DNA of 64,000 nt from an uncultured Draconibacterium sp. (GCF_963675585.1 NZ_OY776414.1:1405001-1469000); one strand, 5' to 3'; positions 35,005 through 44,392 are shown, counted from the first letter of the stretch. Numbers and translations are program-made. The notes: generated from the letters alone by a model not told the origin.

Positions 35005-36550
35005 TTACTTCCAGTATTTCTGATTCGAAACGATAAATTGAAATTCGGTTTTCGTCGGTTTCTGCCAAACGTTTGGTAAGATAAGTGCGTACTTTTTGCA
35101 GTTGCTCTTTGAAATCGGCTTTTGAAAGTTGTTTGTTATTAATTGCTGCACCACCATTAAATAAACCAAGGCTTTGTTCAATTGCATCGGTTGCTGTTAC
35201 ATACAATTGCGTCAAACGTTGGTTCGTCTCATTACTCGATTCAAAACCATGTTCGATCCGGTGTTCTGCAGCTTCAACCAAGTTGGTTGTGATTAAATCG
35301 GCTGCCGTTTCCAGTACATTCACAGCTTCAATCTGTTTCTCCAGTCGTTTAATTTCTTTTTTCGAGATCGATTTACTTTGAACTTGCTGTAAAAAGCCAA
35401 GTATTTCTTTGTGCCCGTGATCAATAATAATATCTTTTTTACGCAAAGCGGTGAGTTCTGAGGCTTGCCCTTTTAAAGCTATCTCCAAGCCATTTTTCAT
35501 CAGGTTTAATGTTTCGCCTCCTAATTTATAAATTGAAGAATTGGCCATATCAAGTGCCATCGAAGTATTATCCAGATAAAAACTATGCAGTTCGGGAAAC
35601 AGCCGAGTTGTATCTTTTTTTACAGGTAAAATCCACAAAACCAGTTTCGAAACGGGGTGAACCAACCAAATAAAAACCAAGGTGTTCGCAATATTAAAAA
35701 TGGTATGTGCATTGGCGATTTGTCTCGACTCACTGTTCTCCGAAATCATGTTCACCAACACCGAAAGCTGATCGATAAAGGCATACCATATAATTACGCC
35801 TGCCACATTAAAAAACACATGAGATATTGCAACTCTCATTGCTGCTCGCGGTTTTCCTATGGCTGAAAAAACAGCTGTAACACATGTTCCTATGTTGGCT
35901 CCAAAAACGATGGCAATTCCGGCTTCTACGCCGATTAATCCCTGCGAGGCCAGTACAATAACAACGCCGGTAGTAGCCGACGAACTCTGAACTGCCGCAG
36001 TAAAAACAGTTCCTATTAAAATCCCCCACAAATAATTATCGAGCCCTTTCATTAAATCAATAAAAGGCTGATAGGATTTGAGTGGTGTTGTGGCTTCGCT
36101 CATTACATTCATTCCCAAAAAAACGAGTCCCAATCCAAGAACTATCGTACCAATATCTTTGTATGATTTTTTTGAAAATACGATAGAAAACAAGTATCCA
36201 AATGCAACCATTACCCACGATGCTTTGGTTATTTTAAAAGCAATAATCTGAGCAGTAATCGTGGTTCCCAAATTCGCACCCAAAATCAATCCCAAAGTAC
36301 TCTGAAATGAGAGCAGACCTGCAGAAACAAATCCAACGGCCAAAACGGTTGTTACTGATGACGATTGAATAACAGCAGTAATACCGGTACCTGCCAGAAG
36401 CGAAGTCCAGCGATTGCGGGTCATCGCCTTTAAAAACAATTTCATACGATTGCCTGCCGCAGCTTTAAGGCCATCTGTCATTACTGTCATTCCATGTAAA
36501 AAAACAGCCAGTCCGCCCAGCAATAAGATTCCTAATGTCCACCAACTCAT
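34955..36550 (-). CDS. Na/Pi cotransporter family protein with PhoU-like tail
   Basis: A 531-residue transporter of the NptA/YjbB type. The two inverted repeats carry the signatures GITAVIQSSSVTT and FTAAVQSSSATTG, each with GANLGTT/GANIGTC afterwards; about eight to nine membrane helices span residues 1-310. The last 190 residues are PhoU-like helices rich in Glu and Leu. It imports or exports phosphate with sodium. No pho genes are adjacent. Its 3' end overlaps the signal-peptide remnant on the other strand and there is no visible terminator at that junction. Confidence 0.92.
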   Translation of the reverse strand: MSWWTLGILLLGGLAVFLHGMTVMTDGLKAAAGNRMKLFLKAMTRNRWTSLLAGTGITAVIQSSSVTTVLAVGFVSAGLLSFQSTLGLILGANLGTTITAQIIAFKITKASWVMVAFGYLFSIVFSKKSYKDIGTIVLGLGLVFLGMNVMSEATTPLKSYQPFIDLMKGLDNYLWGILIGTVFTAAVQSSSATTGVVIVLASQGLIGVEAGIAIVFGANIGTCVTAVFSAIGKPRAAMRVAISHVFFNVAGVIIWYAFIDQLSVLVNMISENSESRQIANAHTIFNIANTLVFIWLVHPVSKLVLWILPVKKDTTRLFPELHSFYLDNTSMALDMANSSIYKLGGETLNLMKNGLEIALKGQASELTALRKKDIIIDHGHKEILGFLQQVQSKSISKKEIKRLEKQIEAVNVLETAADLITTNLVEAAEHRIEHGFESSNETNQRLTQLYVTATDAIEQSLGLFNGGAAINNKQLSKADFKEQLQKVRTYLTKRLAETDENRISIYRFESEILEVIRTLHSLARRLERKAG

Positions 36551-36613
36551 AAAAAAACTTTTATACTAAAATAGAAATATTTACTTGTAGTCCTCAAATT
36601 CAGGCGAATATTC

Positions 36614-36621
36614 TATTTTTG
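36614..36621 (+). promoter_or_regulatory. -7 promoter element of the sulfatase gene
   Basis: TATTTTTG lies 24 bases upstream of the ATG at 36645 and matches TAnnTTTG. Confidence 0.45.
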
Positions 36622-36644
36622 AACTTTATAATAAATAAGCAATT

Positions 36645-38042
36645 ATGTACCTAAAGCAACTATTACCGTGTGCGATGATAATCGTACTATTCTCGTTTAT
36701 TTCCTGTACAACTAAAGTAAAAAATGAGCAAGCCAGCACTCAACCCAATGTTGTAATCATTTTTCTTGATGATTCGGGTTATTCCGACTTTTCTCCTTTT
36801 GGCCAGAAAAACGTTGTAACGCCCAATGTGCAAACGCTTGCCGAAGAAGGAATCATGTTCAAAAACTTTTATGTTCCGCAGGCAGTTTGTTCGGCTTCGC
36901 GTTCTGCGTTAATTTCAGGATGTTATCCGGGACGAACCAAAGTTTTTGGGGCGCACGGTCCCAATGAGCGTGGTTTGGATACAAGCTTTCCGACGATGGG
37001 CGAAGTATTTCAAGAAGCAGGTTACAAAACAGCCATTTTTGGCAAGTGGCATTGTGGCGACCAACCTGACACACGACCTCAAAGCAGGGGTTTTGGAGAA
37101 AGTTGTGGATTAATGTATTCAAACGACATGTGGAAACACCACCCTGAGTCTCCGGAATATTGGGGAAGATTTCCAATTCGCTTTTGGGAGAATGGTGAGA
37201 TATTGATTGACGACGTTGATTCTGCTGACCAAAAAATGCTAACTAAATGGTACACCGAACATGCTGTCGATTTTATCTCGCGTCACAAAGATGAATCATT
37301 TCTTTTGTATGTTCCTCACAGCATGCTTCATGTTCCATTATTTTGTAGCCCCGAATTTGAAGGCAAATCGGGAGTCGGGCTGTATGGAGATGTAACAATG
37401 GAAGTAGACTGGTCGGTTGGGCAAATCAATAATGCATTAAAGGAAAACGGAATTGAAGAGAATACGATTGTAATTTTTACTTCGGATAACGGCCCTTGGA
37501 TTTCGTATGGTAACCATGCCGGTACTACACCATTTCGCGAAGCCAAAGGGACTACCTTCGATGGTGGAACAAGATCGGCAACCATAATAAAATATCCTGC
37601 GAAACTAAAGGGGAGACAACAATCGGAGCAAGCTATGATGACAATAGACTTATTACCAACACTTTGCGACATTTGCAATGTACCTTTACCTGAAACAGAA
37701 ATTGACGGCAAAAATGTTTGGGATATAATTAGCCAAAAGGATGGAGCAGTAAATCCGCATGAATATTATGCTTTTACAAACGGTAAAGATTTTGAAGCAG
37801 TAATGAGTGGCGATGGAAAGTGGAAATTACATTTACCACACAATTACCGCACAATGACAGAAATTGAAGGCAAAGATGGAATGCCTGGTAAGTACGACTA
37901 CACGGCAAAAATCGAACTTTCACTTTTTGATATGGTTAACGACCCGTTTGAAACAACGAATGTTATAAGCGAATATCCTGAAATTGCTAAAAAGTTACAA
38001 GGATTTGCAGAAATTCATAAAGTGCGTTTTTTTACAGAGTAG
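36645..38042 (+). CDS. Type I sulfatase lipoprotein
   Basis: A 465-residue arylsulfatase-family (S1) enzyme. The lipobox FISC gives a lipidated Cys21. Metal ligands Asp42-Asp43 lie in IFLDDSGYSD and the formylglycine site is Cys82 in VCSASRSALISG, the Cys-type motif that needs an anaerobic or FGE-type maturase not found here. TSDNGPW holds the later metal ligands. The substrate is a sulfated sugar or glycan by family; a subfamily cannot be set from sequence alone. Transcribed alone and ends at a strong terminator shared with the DUF4252 gene. Confidence 0.92.
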   Translation: MYLKQLLPCAMIIVLFSFISCTTKVKNEQASTQPNVVIIFLDDSGYSDFSPFGQKNVVTPNVQTLAEEGIMFKNFYVPQAVCSASRSALISGCYPGRTKVFGAHGPNERGLDTSFPTMGEVFQEAGYKTAIFGKWHCGDQPDTRPQSRGFGESCGLMYSNDMWKHHPESPEYWGRFPIRFWENGEILIDDVDSADQKMLTKWYTEHAVDFISRHKDESFLLYVPHSMLHVPLFCSPEFEGKSGVGLYGDVTMEVDWSVGQINNALKENGIEENTIVIFTSDNGPWISYGNHAGTTPFREAKGTTFDGGTRSATIIKYPAKLKGRQQSEQAMMTIDLLPTLCDICNVPLPETEIDGKNVWDIISQKDGAVNPHEYYAFTNGKDFEAVMSGDGKWKLHLPHNYRTMTEIEGKDGMPGKYDYTAKIELSLFDMVNDPFETTNVISEYPEIAKKLQGFAEIHKVRFFTE

Positions 38043-38048
38043 GAAAAT

Positions 38049-38094
38049 AAAAGGCCCGGATTCTAATTTTCAAATAAGAGAATCCGGGCCTTTT
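38049..38094. terminator. Bidirectional intrinsic terminator
   Basis: Sixteen-base perfect arms, AAAAGGCCCGGATTCT (38049-38064) and its complement (38079-38094), with a 14-base loop and TTTT on either strand. It serves the convergent sulfatase and DUF4252 genes. Confidence 0.92.
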
Positions 38095-38111
38095 GATCTA
38101 TTTTTTGTCTG

Positions 38112-38615
38112 TCAGAAATTCAAGCTTAGAAACTTCTCCGGATCGGAAAAGTTAACTTTATTACTAATCAGTTCAGGTTTAATTTCGCCCTTTACGTAAA
38201 TAAGCGCGTTGTCGTCGCCTCCCACAAGAACAACCATTTCTTTTATTACTGAATCTTCTATTCGCCCAAATACAGTAACACTTTCAGAGTCATCTCTAAC
38301 AACCAGCAATTCTTCGTAATTATTGTTCTTATTTATCTTTTCGTAGAATTCTTTGTGCAAATCAATATGTGCATTTAAGTCATCTTTTTCTATCGACATT
38401 ACTCTTACCTTATCAATACTGTCCAAAATTTCACGTTCCGATTCATCAAGATCGCCAAATCCTGCAGCGACATTTATCACCCAACCTGGAATAGAAATGG
38501 TTGTTACACCATCTTTAAAACGATATTTAGTAAACGCTTCTGAAATTCCTGGTTCGTAACTACACGATGTAGCCAGAAATAAAATTAAAATGGAAATGAT
38601 TGTACTATTTTTCAT
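38112..38615 (-). CDS. DUF4252 lipoprotein
   Basis: A 167-residue lipoprotein (lipobox LATSC, Cys18) with the DUF4252 pattern: IPGWVINVAAG, the DSIDKVRVMSIEKDD centre, ELLVVRDDSESVTVFGR and MVVLVGGDDNALIYVKGEI. The family is common in Bacteroidota, often near sigma-factor or anti-sigma genes; here no such gene is adjacent. Function unknown. Confidence 0.85.
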   Translation of the reverse strand: MKNSTIISILILFLATSCSYEPGISEAFTKYRFKDGVTTISIPGWVINVAAGFGDLDESEREILDSIDKVRVMSIEKDDLNAHIDLHKEFYEKINKNNNYEELLVVRDDSESVTVFGRIEDSVIKEMVVLVGGDDNALIYVKGEIKPELISNKVNFSDPEKFLSLNF

Positions 38616-38817
38616 GATTTTGAATTTGTTTCTGTTAAGACGTTCGATCTTACTTTCCGTTACCTCAAAATTCTAAAAAACACAATTCAGTGCACAATTT
38701 ATTCGATAAACAGACTTTTTCGAATGACAAATAAAGTAAAAACGATTTCTCTCCTATCTCAAATTCGATTTACCAGTTATATGGCTAAAACAATTTTTGG
38801 CCTATTAAAATGTAGTA

Positions 38818-41592
38818 TTAATATCCTAAATTTTTCCCCTTCTCAATGGCCGGTATACCTTTTTCCATCCACTCGGGTGCCGGCTCATTTTTTAGGTAAT
38901 GATTAAAAAACTGGAACATTCTATTACTTAAATCCATACGATTCGCCCAACTTTTAACCGGAAGATTGTGCTCTTCGCCATTGTAATTCAACAACCACAC
39001 AGGTTTATCAAGCCTTCTTAAAGCAACAAACATTTCAATACCCTGGTACCACGGAACGGCACCATCACCGTCGTTGTGCATCATTAATAATGGCGTGTTT
39101 ACTTTCGGAGCAAGAAACACTGGTGAATTTTCGATGTACAACAGTGGTTTATCCCACAAGCTCCCTCCTATTCTACTTTGGGTATGTTCGTACTGAAACA
39201 TACGACTCATTCCCGATCCCCATCTTATTCCTCCGTATGCACTGGTCATATTACTAACAGGTGCACCGGCCATAGCTGCAGCATACATATCAGTTTGGGT
39301 TACCAGCCAGGCGGTTTGATATCCTCCCCAACTCTGTCCCTGCAGTCCAATTTTGAACCGATCAATGTATTCATATTTGTCAACTAAAAACTGTGTTCCG
39401 CTAACAATTGCATTGTAGGCACTTTCGCCCGGATATCCTGTTTTATAGGTAATATCAGGCACAAAAACCAGGTAACCGTTGCTCGCATAAAAACTTTTGT
39501 TAATGGTTGAATGACTTGGTTTTGGATAGGCATGCGAATGCATGGTTTCCGAACTGAGTTCGTAAAAATAAACGATCATTGGATACTTATAATCCGTACT
39601 GTAATTTTCCGGTTTATACAACAAGCCTTTTAATTTTTCTCCTGTAAATGAGGTCCATTCAACCAGTTCAACTGTGGGCCAGACAAAGTCGTTTTGTTGT
39701 GGATTTGCATCCGATAATTTTTTCACTTGCTCAAATTGCAAATTGCTGCTCCACACATCAGGAAAGGATTTTACATTCTCCTTTGTCCAAATTAACTTAT
39801 CTGCATCTTTTGCCTTCTTAACATTATTGAATATGTACTTGTCCATTATCAGCAAACCCGGATCTTTAATTGAATTTAGCTTTGTTTCAAAAAATCCTCC
39901 CGACATGGTACGCTCATCAATTGCACTCAACACAATTGTTTCAGTAGTTGGCACATAATCCAGCTCCCTGTCTAACTTAACATACCGCAGCCGTGTTTTA
40001 TTTCTTCGTCCAAATGCCTTTGTTACACAAACAGGAACTTTTTCATTGCTTAAATCCAATCTCCAAATATCGTATCTGTCGTACACAAAAATATAACGGT
40101 CGTCTTCACTCCATCCGGCAAAACCATACGGAGTTGCGTTCATAGGCCGATCGTTTCTTTCGTCGTAAAAGCTTACCGGAATTTTCTTAGTTAATGCCAC
40201 ATACTCCATGTTATTTATATCGGTCGACACCGAGTAGTAACTACTATCCTGCGGTTCCCACCAAACCACATAATTGCCTTTTGGAGAAAGCCTTACGTTT
40301 GCTTTATTTTTTAAAATCTCACGTTTTATGCCTGTTTCCTGATCGATCAGATAATAATCTTTAAAATTTTCGCCAGTCCAGCTGGAAGCTCGTAAATAAG
40401 GCAAATTACTGGAACCGAAGGCAATTTGTCCGTTCCCTTTTTCAATTGTCGAAACATTTGGAATTGAAAAATCAGCCAACTGCATAAAACTATTCTTAGC
40501 GATATGATAGACAGCCAAATAAGATCTTTCTTTTTCCTTTTTTGCTTCTAAAAGTTGCTGAGGTTGCAGCTTAAGGTCTTTCCAGTTCCAAACATCTACT
40601 TTGGGTTTATCTTCATCAAGCAAAGTATCCTTTGGTTCTTCAACCGGAGCTACCGCTGTTCCAATATAAAATTTCGAGCCATTTTCGGAGAAACTTATTT
40701 TGCCAAATTCACTTGGCGACCACCCAACAGGCATTCCTTTGGTAGTTGTTGTAATTATCTCGCGGGATGATTCATCTTTTGTTGTGTAAAACACAGAATA
40801 TACTTTCTCATCAACTGTATCTTTCGACAACAAAAAAACACACTGTTCTCCTAGTTCATCAAGTGTTGCTTTTTTAATCCAGCCTTCGGTTGTATAAATG
40901 TCCAATACCTTAGCCGAAGACACATCGAACCATTTTAATGTGGAATATGTATTTACTGAGTCTTTGTTTTGCTGCACACACACCAGCGCACTTCCCTTTT
41001 TTGCCCAAAAATACTCCGTAATATTATGCACGAGCAAAGTGTCTTGATTCTGAATATTAAACAAAACCAGTTCATCTCCCGGTTGTTTCTCTTTCTTTTT
41101 ATCTGAAACTGTATCGTTTTCGGCAGTGGATGCTTCCTGTAAAAATGCCAGCCAACTTGCATTTTCTTCAGCAAGTTTAAATGATTTTAATTTTGGAAAT
41201 GTTTCCAGCTCATTGTGTTTAAGCAGATAAATACCCAGGCTGTCTTTTGGCATTTTTTTCTCATCAACTTTGTCCTGTTTTGCTTTACGGAGAGTATCAA
41301 CCGGTTGTTTTATCTTAAAAACAACAACATCGTTTTCGCTTCCAATTTTTGCATCGTAACCACGAGCTATTGTTTTAGAATCATCAGCATCAGTAATTAT
41401 TAATGTGCCGTCCCCTTTTAAAGGATTCTGTTCGTAAACCACAATTTTACCGTTATTCGATATACTTTGGTTTGGAATAATATTCCATGCAGCAAAATCG
41501 TCGGTACTTAATTTCTTTTTGGCAACAGGCTGAGAAACAGCCATAAAAGTAACGCATATCAAACCAACAATAGTGATAATATTCTTATGCAT
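38818..41592 (-). CDS. S9 family prolyl oligopeptidase-like exported peptidase
   Basis: A 924-residue exported peptidase with signal peptide ending SQP near residue 22. The first 650 residues are a long beta-propeller-like region. The C-terminal alpha/beta hydrolase domain holds the catalytic Ser754 in LQGQSWGGYQ, Asp843 in DGDGAVPW and His875 in GEEHNLP. Such large S9 proteins cleave peptides in the periplasm and are common in protein-feeding Bacteroidota. The gene stands alone between DUF4252 and truC. Confidence 0.9.
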   Translation of the reverse strand: MHKNIITIVGLICVTFMAVSQPVAKKKLSTDDFAAWNIIPNQSISNNGKIVVYEQNPLKGDGTLIITDADDSKTIARGYDAKIGSENDVVVFKIKQPVDTLRKAKQDKVDEKKMPKDSLGIYLLKHNELETFPKLKSFKLAEENASWLAFLQEASTAENDTVSDKKKEKQPGDELVLFNIQNQDTLLVHNITEYFWAKKGSALVCVQQNKDSVNTYSTLKWFDVSSAKVLDIYTTEGWIKKATLDELGEQCVFLLSKDTVDEKVYSVFYTTKDESSREIITTTTKGMPVGWSPSEFGKISFSENGSKFYIGTAVAPVEEPKDTLLDEDKPKVDVWNWKDLKLQPQQLLEAKKEKERSYLAVYHIAKNSFMQLADFSIPNVSTIEKGNGQIAFGSSNLPYLRASSWTGENFKDYYLIDQETGIKREILKNKANVRLSPKGNYVVWWEPQDSSYYSVSTDINNMEYVALTKKIPVSFYDERNDRPMNATPYGFAGWSEDDRYIFVYDRYDIWRLDLSNEKVPVCVTKAFGRRNKTRLRYVKLDRELDYVPTTETIVLSAIDERTMSGGFFETKLNSIKDPGLLIMDKYIFNNVKKAKDADKLIWTKENVKSFPDVWSSNLQFEQVKKLSDANPQQNDFVWPTVELVEWTSFTGEKLKGLLYKPENYSTDYKYPMIVYFYELSSETMHSHAYPKPSHSTINKSFYASNGYLVFVPDITYKTGYPGESAYNAIVSGTQFLVDKYEYIDRFKIGLQGQSWGGYQTAWLVTQTDMYAAAMAGAPVSNMTSAYGGIRWGSGMSRMFQYEHTQSRIGGSLWDKPLLYIENSPVFLAPKVNTPLLMMHNDGDGAVPWYQGIEMFVALRRLDKPVWLLNYNGEEHNLPVKSWANRMDLSNRMFQFFNHYLKNEPAPEWMEKGIPAIEKGKNLGY

Positions 41593-41685
41593 AATCTAAA
41601 TTCTGTTTTTTTACAATATATAAAAAATTCAACTTATTTTACATAAAACACTCAAGCGAACTACCTGTTGCAACAATTGGCAGAC

Positions 41686-42369
41686 TTACTTTTTGTAATG
41701 CTCCATCACTTTTTGAAATTCATCGGGTAATTTTGATTCAAACACCATTTTTGTGCCTTCTGCAGGGTGGACAAATTCCAATTTCTGTGCATGTAAAAAG
41801 AGTCGGCGTACATCTGTATCAGCTAAAATTATTTTATTAAGGGTAAAATCGCCGTGATGTGTGTCACCAACAATATCAAACTGGTTTTTAGCAAAATGCT
41901 GACGAAGCTGGTGCCAGCGGCCGGTCTCAGGTTTTACCTCAACCAAACTTAAGGCAACATTTTCCTTTTCTTTGTAAGATATGTTGGTTTCAACGGTTTC
42001 GAGCGTTTTATAATGCGTTACTGCAGGTTTCTTAAATTTCGATTTTTTCTTTACTAAAACTTTCTGATCAAAAGTGCCAGTACCCGGATTTCCCTGCACC
42101 AATGCGATGTAAGTTTTCTGTACCTCTTTGCGTTCAAACTGCAGTGTTAATTCTTTTGCCATTTCAGATGATAATGCCAAAACAATAACTCCCGATGTTT
42201 TCGAATCTAAACGATGAACATTGTAGATCCATTTCCCGGTCATATCGCCAACCAGCTTTGTTAAATATGCTGCGTCGTTTGGCATAAAATCGTTTTTATG
42301 CACGGGTAAATCAATTGGTTTTTCAACCACAATTATATGTTCGTCCTGATATAGAATTGGTATTTCCAT
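41686..42369 (-). CDS. truC: RluA family pseudouridine synthase (TruC-like)
   Basis: A 227-residue RluA-type enzyme. The catalytic Asp is in NVHRLDSKTSGVIVLA and ETGRWHQLRQHFA gives the second conserved loop; the start VVEKPIDLPVHKND is standard. HRLDSKTSG and RRLFLHAQKLEFVHP fit the TruC (tRNA U65) branch. RNA substrate is inferred from subfamily likeness only. It faces msrB across a short divergent region. Confidence 0.85.
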   Translation of the reverse strand: MEIPILYQDEHIIVVEKPIDLPVHKNDFMPNDAAYLTKLVGDMTGKWIYNVHRLDSKTSGVIVLALSSEMAKELTLQFERKEVQKTYIALVQGNPGTGTFDQKVLVKKKSKFKKPAVTHYKTLETVETNISYKEKENVALSLVEVKPETGRWHQLRQHFAKNQFDIVGDTHHGDFTLNKIILADTDVRRLFLHAQKLEFVHPAEGTKMVFESKLPDEFQKVMEHYKK

Positions 42370-42484
42370 TTTGTATTAAATAAAATTCAAAGTTAACAAA
42401 CCTGTTAAGCAAAGTGTTTTTTTAGGTTTACAATTCTTAACAAATTCAAATAAACCAGTCTTCTGTTTTTTTGTTTAAGTAAGT

Positions 42485-42946
42485 ATGAAAGTTTTAGTAA
42501 TAATAGTACTTCTTGTTTTTGCATTTCAGGTAAATGCGCAGGAGAAAAATACGGAAAAAGACAAAAGTTCAAAAGAAATGAAATACAAACAGTTAACAGA
42601 ATTTGAGAAATATGTAATTATCGACAAAGGTACCGAACGACCATTTACCGGGGAATACACCGATAACAAATCGAAAGGCACCTACGTGTGCAAACAGTGT
42701 GGTGCAGCCTTGTATCATTCGTCTGATAAATTTGATTCGCATTGTGGCTGGCCGAGCTTTGACGATGAAATTGAAGGTGCAGTTTTTAAAACAATTGATG
42801 CAGATGGCCGACGCACAGAAATAACATGTACAAATTGTGGCGGACACCTGGGGCATGTGTTTTATGGAGAAGGTTTTACAGATAAAAACACACGGCATTG
42901 TGTAAATTCGGTATCACTTGAATTTATTCCGGCTGACAAAAACTAG
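42485..42946 (+). CDS. msrB: Exported peptide-methionine (R)-S-oxide reductase MsrB
   Basis: A 153-residue secreted MsrB. The signal peptide ends VNAQ (residue 19). Zinc is bound by two CxxC pairs (CKQCG and CTNCGG), the substrate loop is GWPSFDDE and the catalytic Cys is in RHCVNS near the C-terminus. It repairs oxidised methionines of envelope proteins. No MsrA is fused. It ends in a hairpin that overlaps its stop codon. Confidence 0.94.
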   Translation: MKVLVIIVLLVFAFQVNAQEKNTEKDKSSKEMKYKQLTEFEKYVIIDKGTERPFTGEYTDNKSKGTYVCKQCGAALYHSSDKFDSHCGWPSFDDEIEGAVFKTIDADGRRTEITCTNCGGHLGHVFYGEGFTDKNTRHCVNSVSLEFIPADKN

Positions 42947-42984
42947 AAAAGAGGCCGTCTCAAAAGAGATGGCCTCTTTTCTAG
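42943..42984 (+). terminator. Intrinsic terminator of msrB
   Basis: Eighteen-base arms (42943-42960 and 42967-42984, one wobble pair) begin with CTAG in the stop codon and include AAAAGAGGCC/GGCCTCTTTT. A weak TTTC tract follows. Confidence 0.75.
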
Positions 42985-43250
42985 TTTCGGCGAATAGCTG
43001 AATAAATTTCACAACTTGATGTTCATCGTTTTTGTTGATTTTCAATTATTTAGTATCTTCAGGCATGACGAGGGATTCAGAAAAATACCGATCAATGCAT
43101 ATACGATAGTCATTCCGACAATAAAATATCCAAAATCACGGTGTAAAATTCTTATTATTTTTCTGATCACATGAAATTTCAGGTGGAGTAATTTTTCGAA
43201 GTTTGTATAATCCTGCAACAATAGATATTATAATGCGCCTTTGCCTTATC
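42985..43250. other. AT-rich non-coding stretch after msrB
   Basis: No frame with a family signature, promoter or repeat was recognised in this 266-base segment. It precedes the GC-rich element and, with the bases to 43974, forms the only kilobase of the window without a gene. Confidence 0.5.
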
Positions 43251-43483
43251 AGGCCGATTCTACTCTTTGGTTTGGCCCAAAGAGTAGACAGAAAACCCAA
43301 GGCTGCGCCCGCTTCACTCGGAAAAGCTACGCGATGCCGGCTAAAATTCCTGAAACTCGTCGTACCTCCTCAAACAGCAGTAATTTTTTAACGCCGACAC
43401 CACTTGTTTTCCGGCTCACCGAACGAGGCCGAAGCTTCGAATAAGGTCTTTGGTTTGCCCTCCCCAGATCAGAGGATCGGCCT
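43251..43483. repeat. GC-rich 233-bp segment bounded by 8-bp inverted repeats
   Basis: It begins AGGCCGAT (43251-43258) and ends ATCGGCCT (43476-43483), exact inverted copies. By hand count 121 of 233 bases are G or C (52%), against an AT-rich background. A perfect hairpin with 10-base arms TACTCTTTGG / CCAAAGAGTA occupies 43261-43286, just inside the left end. Short frames exist but none is convincing as protein. It looks like a miniature mobile element or dispersed repeat of foreign composition; no target duplication was identified. Confidence 0.5.
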
Positions 43484-43539
43484 CTTTTGGTCTTTATGAT
43501 AACGGAAGGTAAGGATCAAAAGCAGCCTGGATTTTTCTG

Positions 43540-43566
43540 CTTCGTCCCAATTGAATCGGGATGAAG
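43540..43566. repeat. Hairpin-forming inverted repeat
   Basis: CTTCGTCCC (43540-43548) pairs with GGGATGAAG (43558-43566) with one wobble; CTGC-G-GCAG (43569-43577) follows at once. It may belong to the neighbouring element. Confidence 0.5.
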
Positions 43567-43747
43567 GCCTGCGGCAGCAATTTTAAAATCGACTAAAGGT
43601 CAAATTGACTTTTAGTGTGCCCATGTACTTTTGATATATAAATATTCAAATCCACCTGATTTTATGGGTGAGCCTAATTTTCTGATTTCATGCGAAATAA
43701 AAATGGAGGAGTAATATATTGATAAACGGGAATCGTGCTAATTGAAT

Positions 43748-43773
43748 GTAAAAAAAAAAGATATTTTTTTTAC
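43748..43773. repeat. Homopolymer inverted repeat
   Basis: GTAAAAAAAA (43748-43757) is mirrored by TTTTTTTTAC (43764-43773). It could be a low-GC structure or slippage product; no gene depends on it visibly. Confidence 0.5.
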
Positions 43774-43859
43774 TGCGGAAGTAAAAGAGTTGTATCTCTG
43801 TTATATCAACCTATTTGGGAGTTTATTGGCATTTGTTAACTAAAATACGGGAAATCAGG

Positions 43860-43973
43860 TATTGACATGAAAGACTAATAGTCGTAAATTGCCGACATCC
43901 TAGTGTACTAGGGCTCTGGTTTTATCACAACTTAATTGGGTAGGGCTTCCGTTATTGAACGGAAGCCCTTTTA
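43860..43973 (+). ncRNA. Candidate small RNA ending at an orphan terminator
   Basis: TATTGACATG at 43860 with TAAATT 17 bases downstream of TTGACA resembles a classical promoter, but the phylum's own TAnnTTTG box is not seen, so the 5' end is uncertain. The stretch holds hairpins GACTA-A-TAGTC (43873-43883) and CCTAG-TGTA-CTAGG (43899-43912), then a 12-bp terminator stem followed by TTTT. No gene lies upstream on this strand for nearly a kilobase, and the next gene is on the opposite strand, so the terminator should end a non-coding transcript. It may instead be the relic of a deleted gene. Confidence 0.4.
43942..43973 (+). terminator. Strong intrinsic terminator without an upstream gene
   Basis: Arms AGGGCTTCCGTT (43942-43953) and AACGGAAGCCCT (43958-43969) with loop ATTG and TTT after it. 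The T-run is on the plus strand; on the minus strand, where DUF134 ends, no T-run follows, though the stem might still help there. Confidence 0.75.
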
Positions 43974-43974
43974 T

Positions 43975-44391
43975 CTATTCAGCTGTATAATAATCGTTTA
44001 ATGAAACCAGATCATCTGAACTACATACTGCACACTTAGTAACTTCTTCAGAATAGTCACTAAAGCTCGCTTTGCACTGATTGCATTTGTACCAGTTCTT
44101 ATCAAAGTAAATATCGCCGCCACGGAATATTAAATCCCTGCCCTCAACAAATGCAGTAGCCACTTTGTTTCTTGCTTCTTCGTAAATGCGAGTAAGCGTA
44201 GGACGTGAAACATCCATAAAAACCGCTGCTTCCTCTTGCGTAAGGTTTTGATAGTCGAGTAATCGAATGGCTTCGTATTCTTCTAAATGAAGAATAACTT
44301 CATTTGATTTTCTACCACGAACACCATAGACAGACATTCCTTTAATTACAGGAGGTACTTGAATTCTTCGGTTTCTTTTTCTTCTAGGCAT
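43975..44391 (-). CDS. DUF134 (UPF0251) putative DNA-binding protein
   Basis: A 138-residue protein. The N-terminal basic PRRKRNRRIQVPPVIKGM and VILHLEEYEAIRLLDYQ match DUF134, with a helix-turn-helix in LTQEEAAVFMDVSRPTLTRI, related to sigma-70 region 4. The C-terminus has a CxxC...CxxC ribbon (YKCNQCKASF and KCAVCSS), probably zinc. It follows aroC after one base, so they share a transcript; its targets are unknown. Confidence 0.88.
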   Translation of the reverse strand: MPRRKRNRRIQVPPVIKGMSVYGVRGRKSNEVILHLEEYEAIRLLDYQNLTQEEAAVFMDVSRPTLTRIYEEARNKVATAFVEGRDLIFRGGDIYFDKNWYKCNQCKASFSDYSEEVTKCAVCSSDDLVSLNDYYTAE

Positions 44392-44392
44392 A

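Noticed and set aside
43203-43444. Two overlapping short plus-strand frames in the GC-rich segment
   Set aside because: They overlap in different frames, have no ribosome site or promoter, and follow from low stop frequency in GC-rich DNA.
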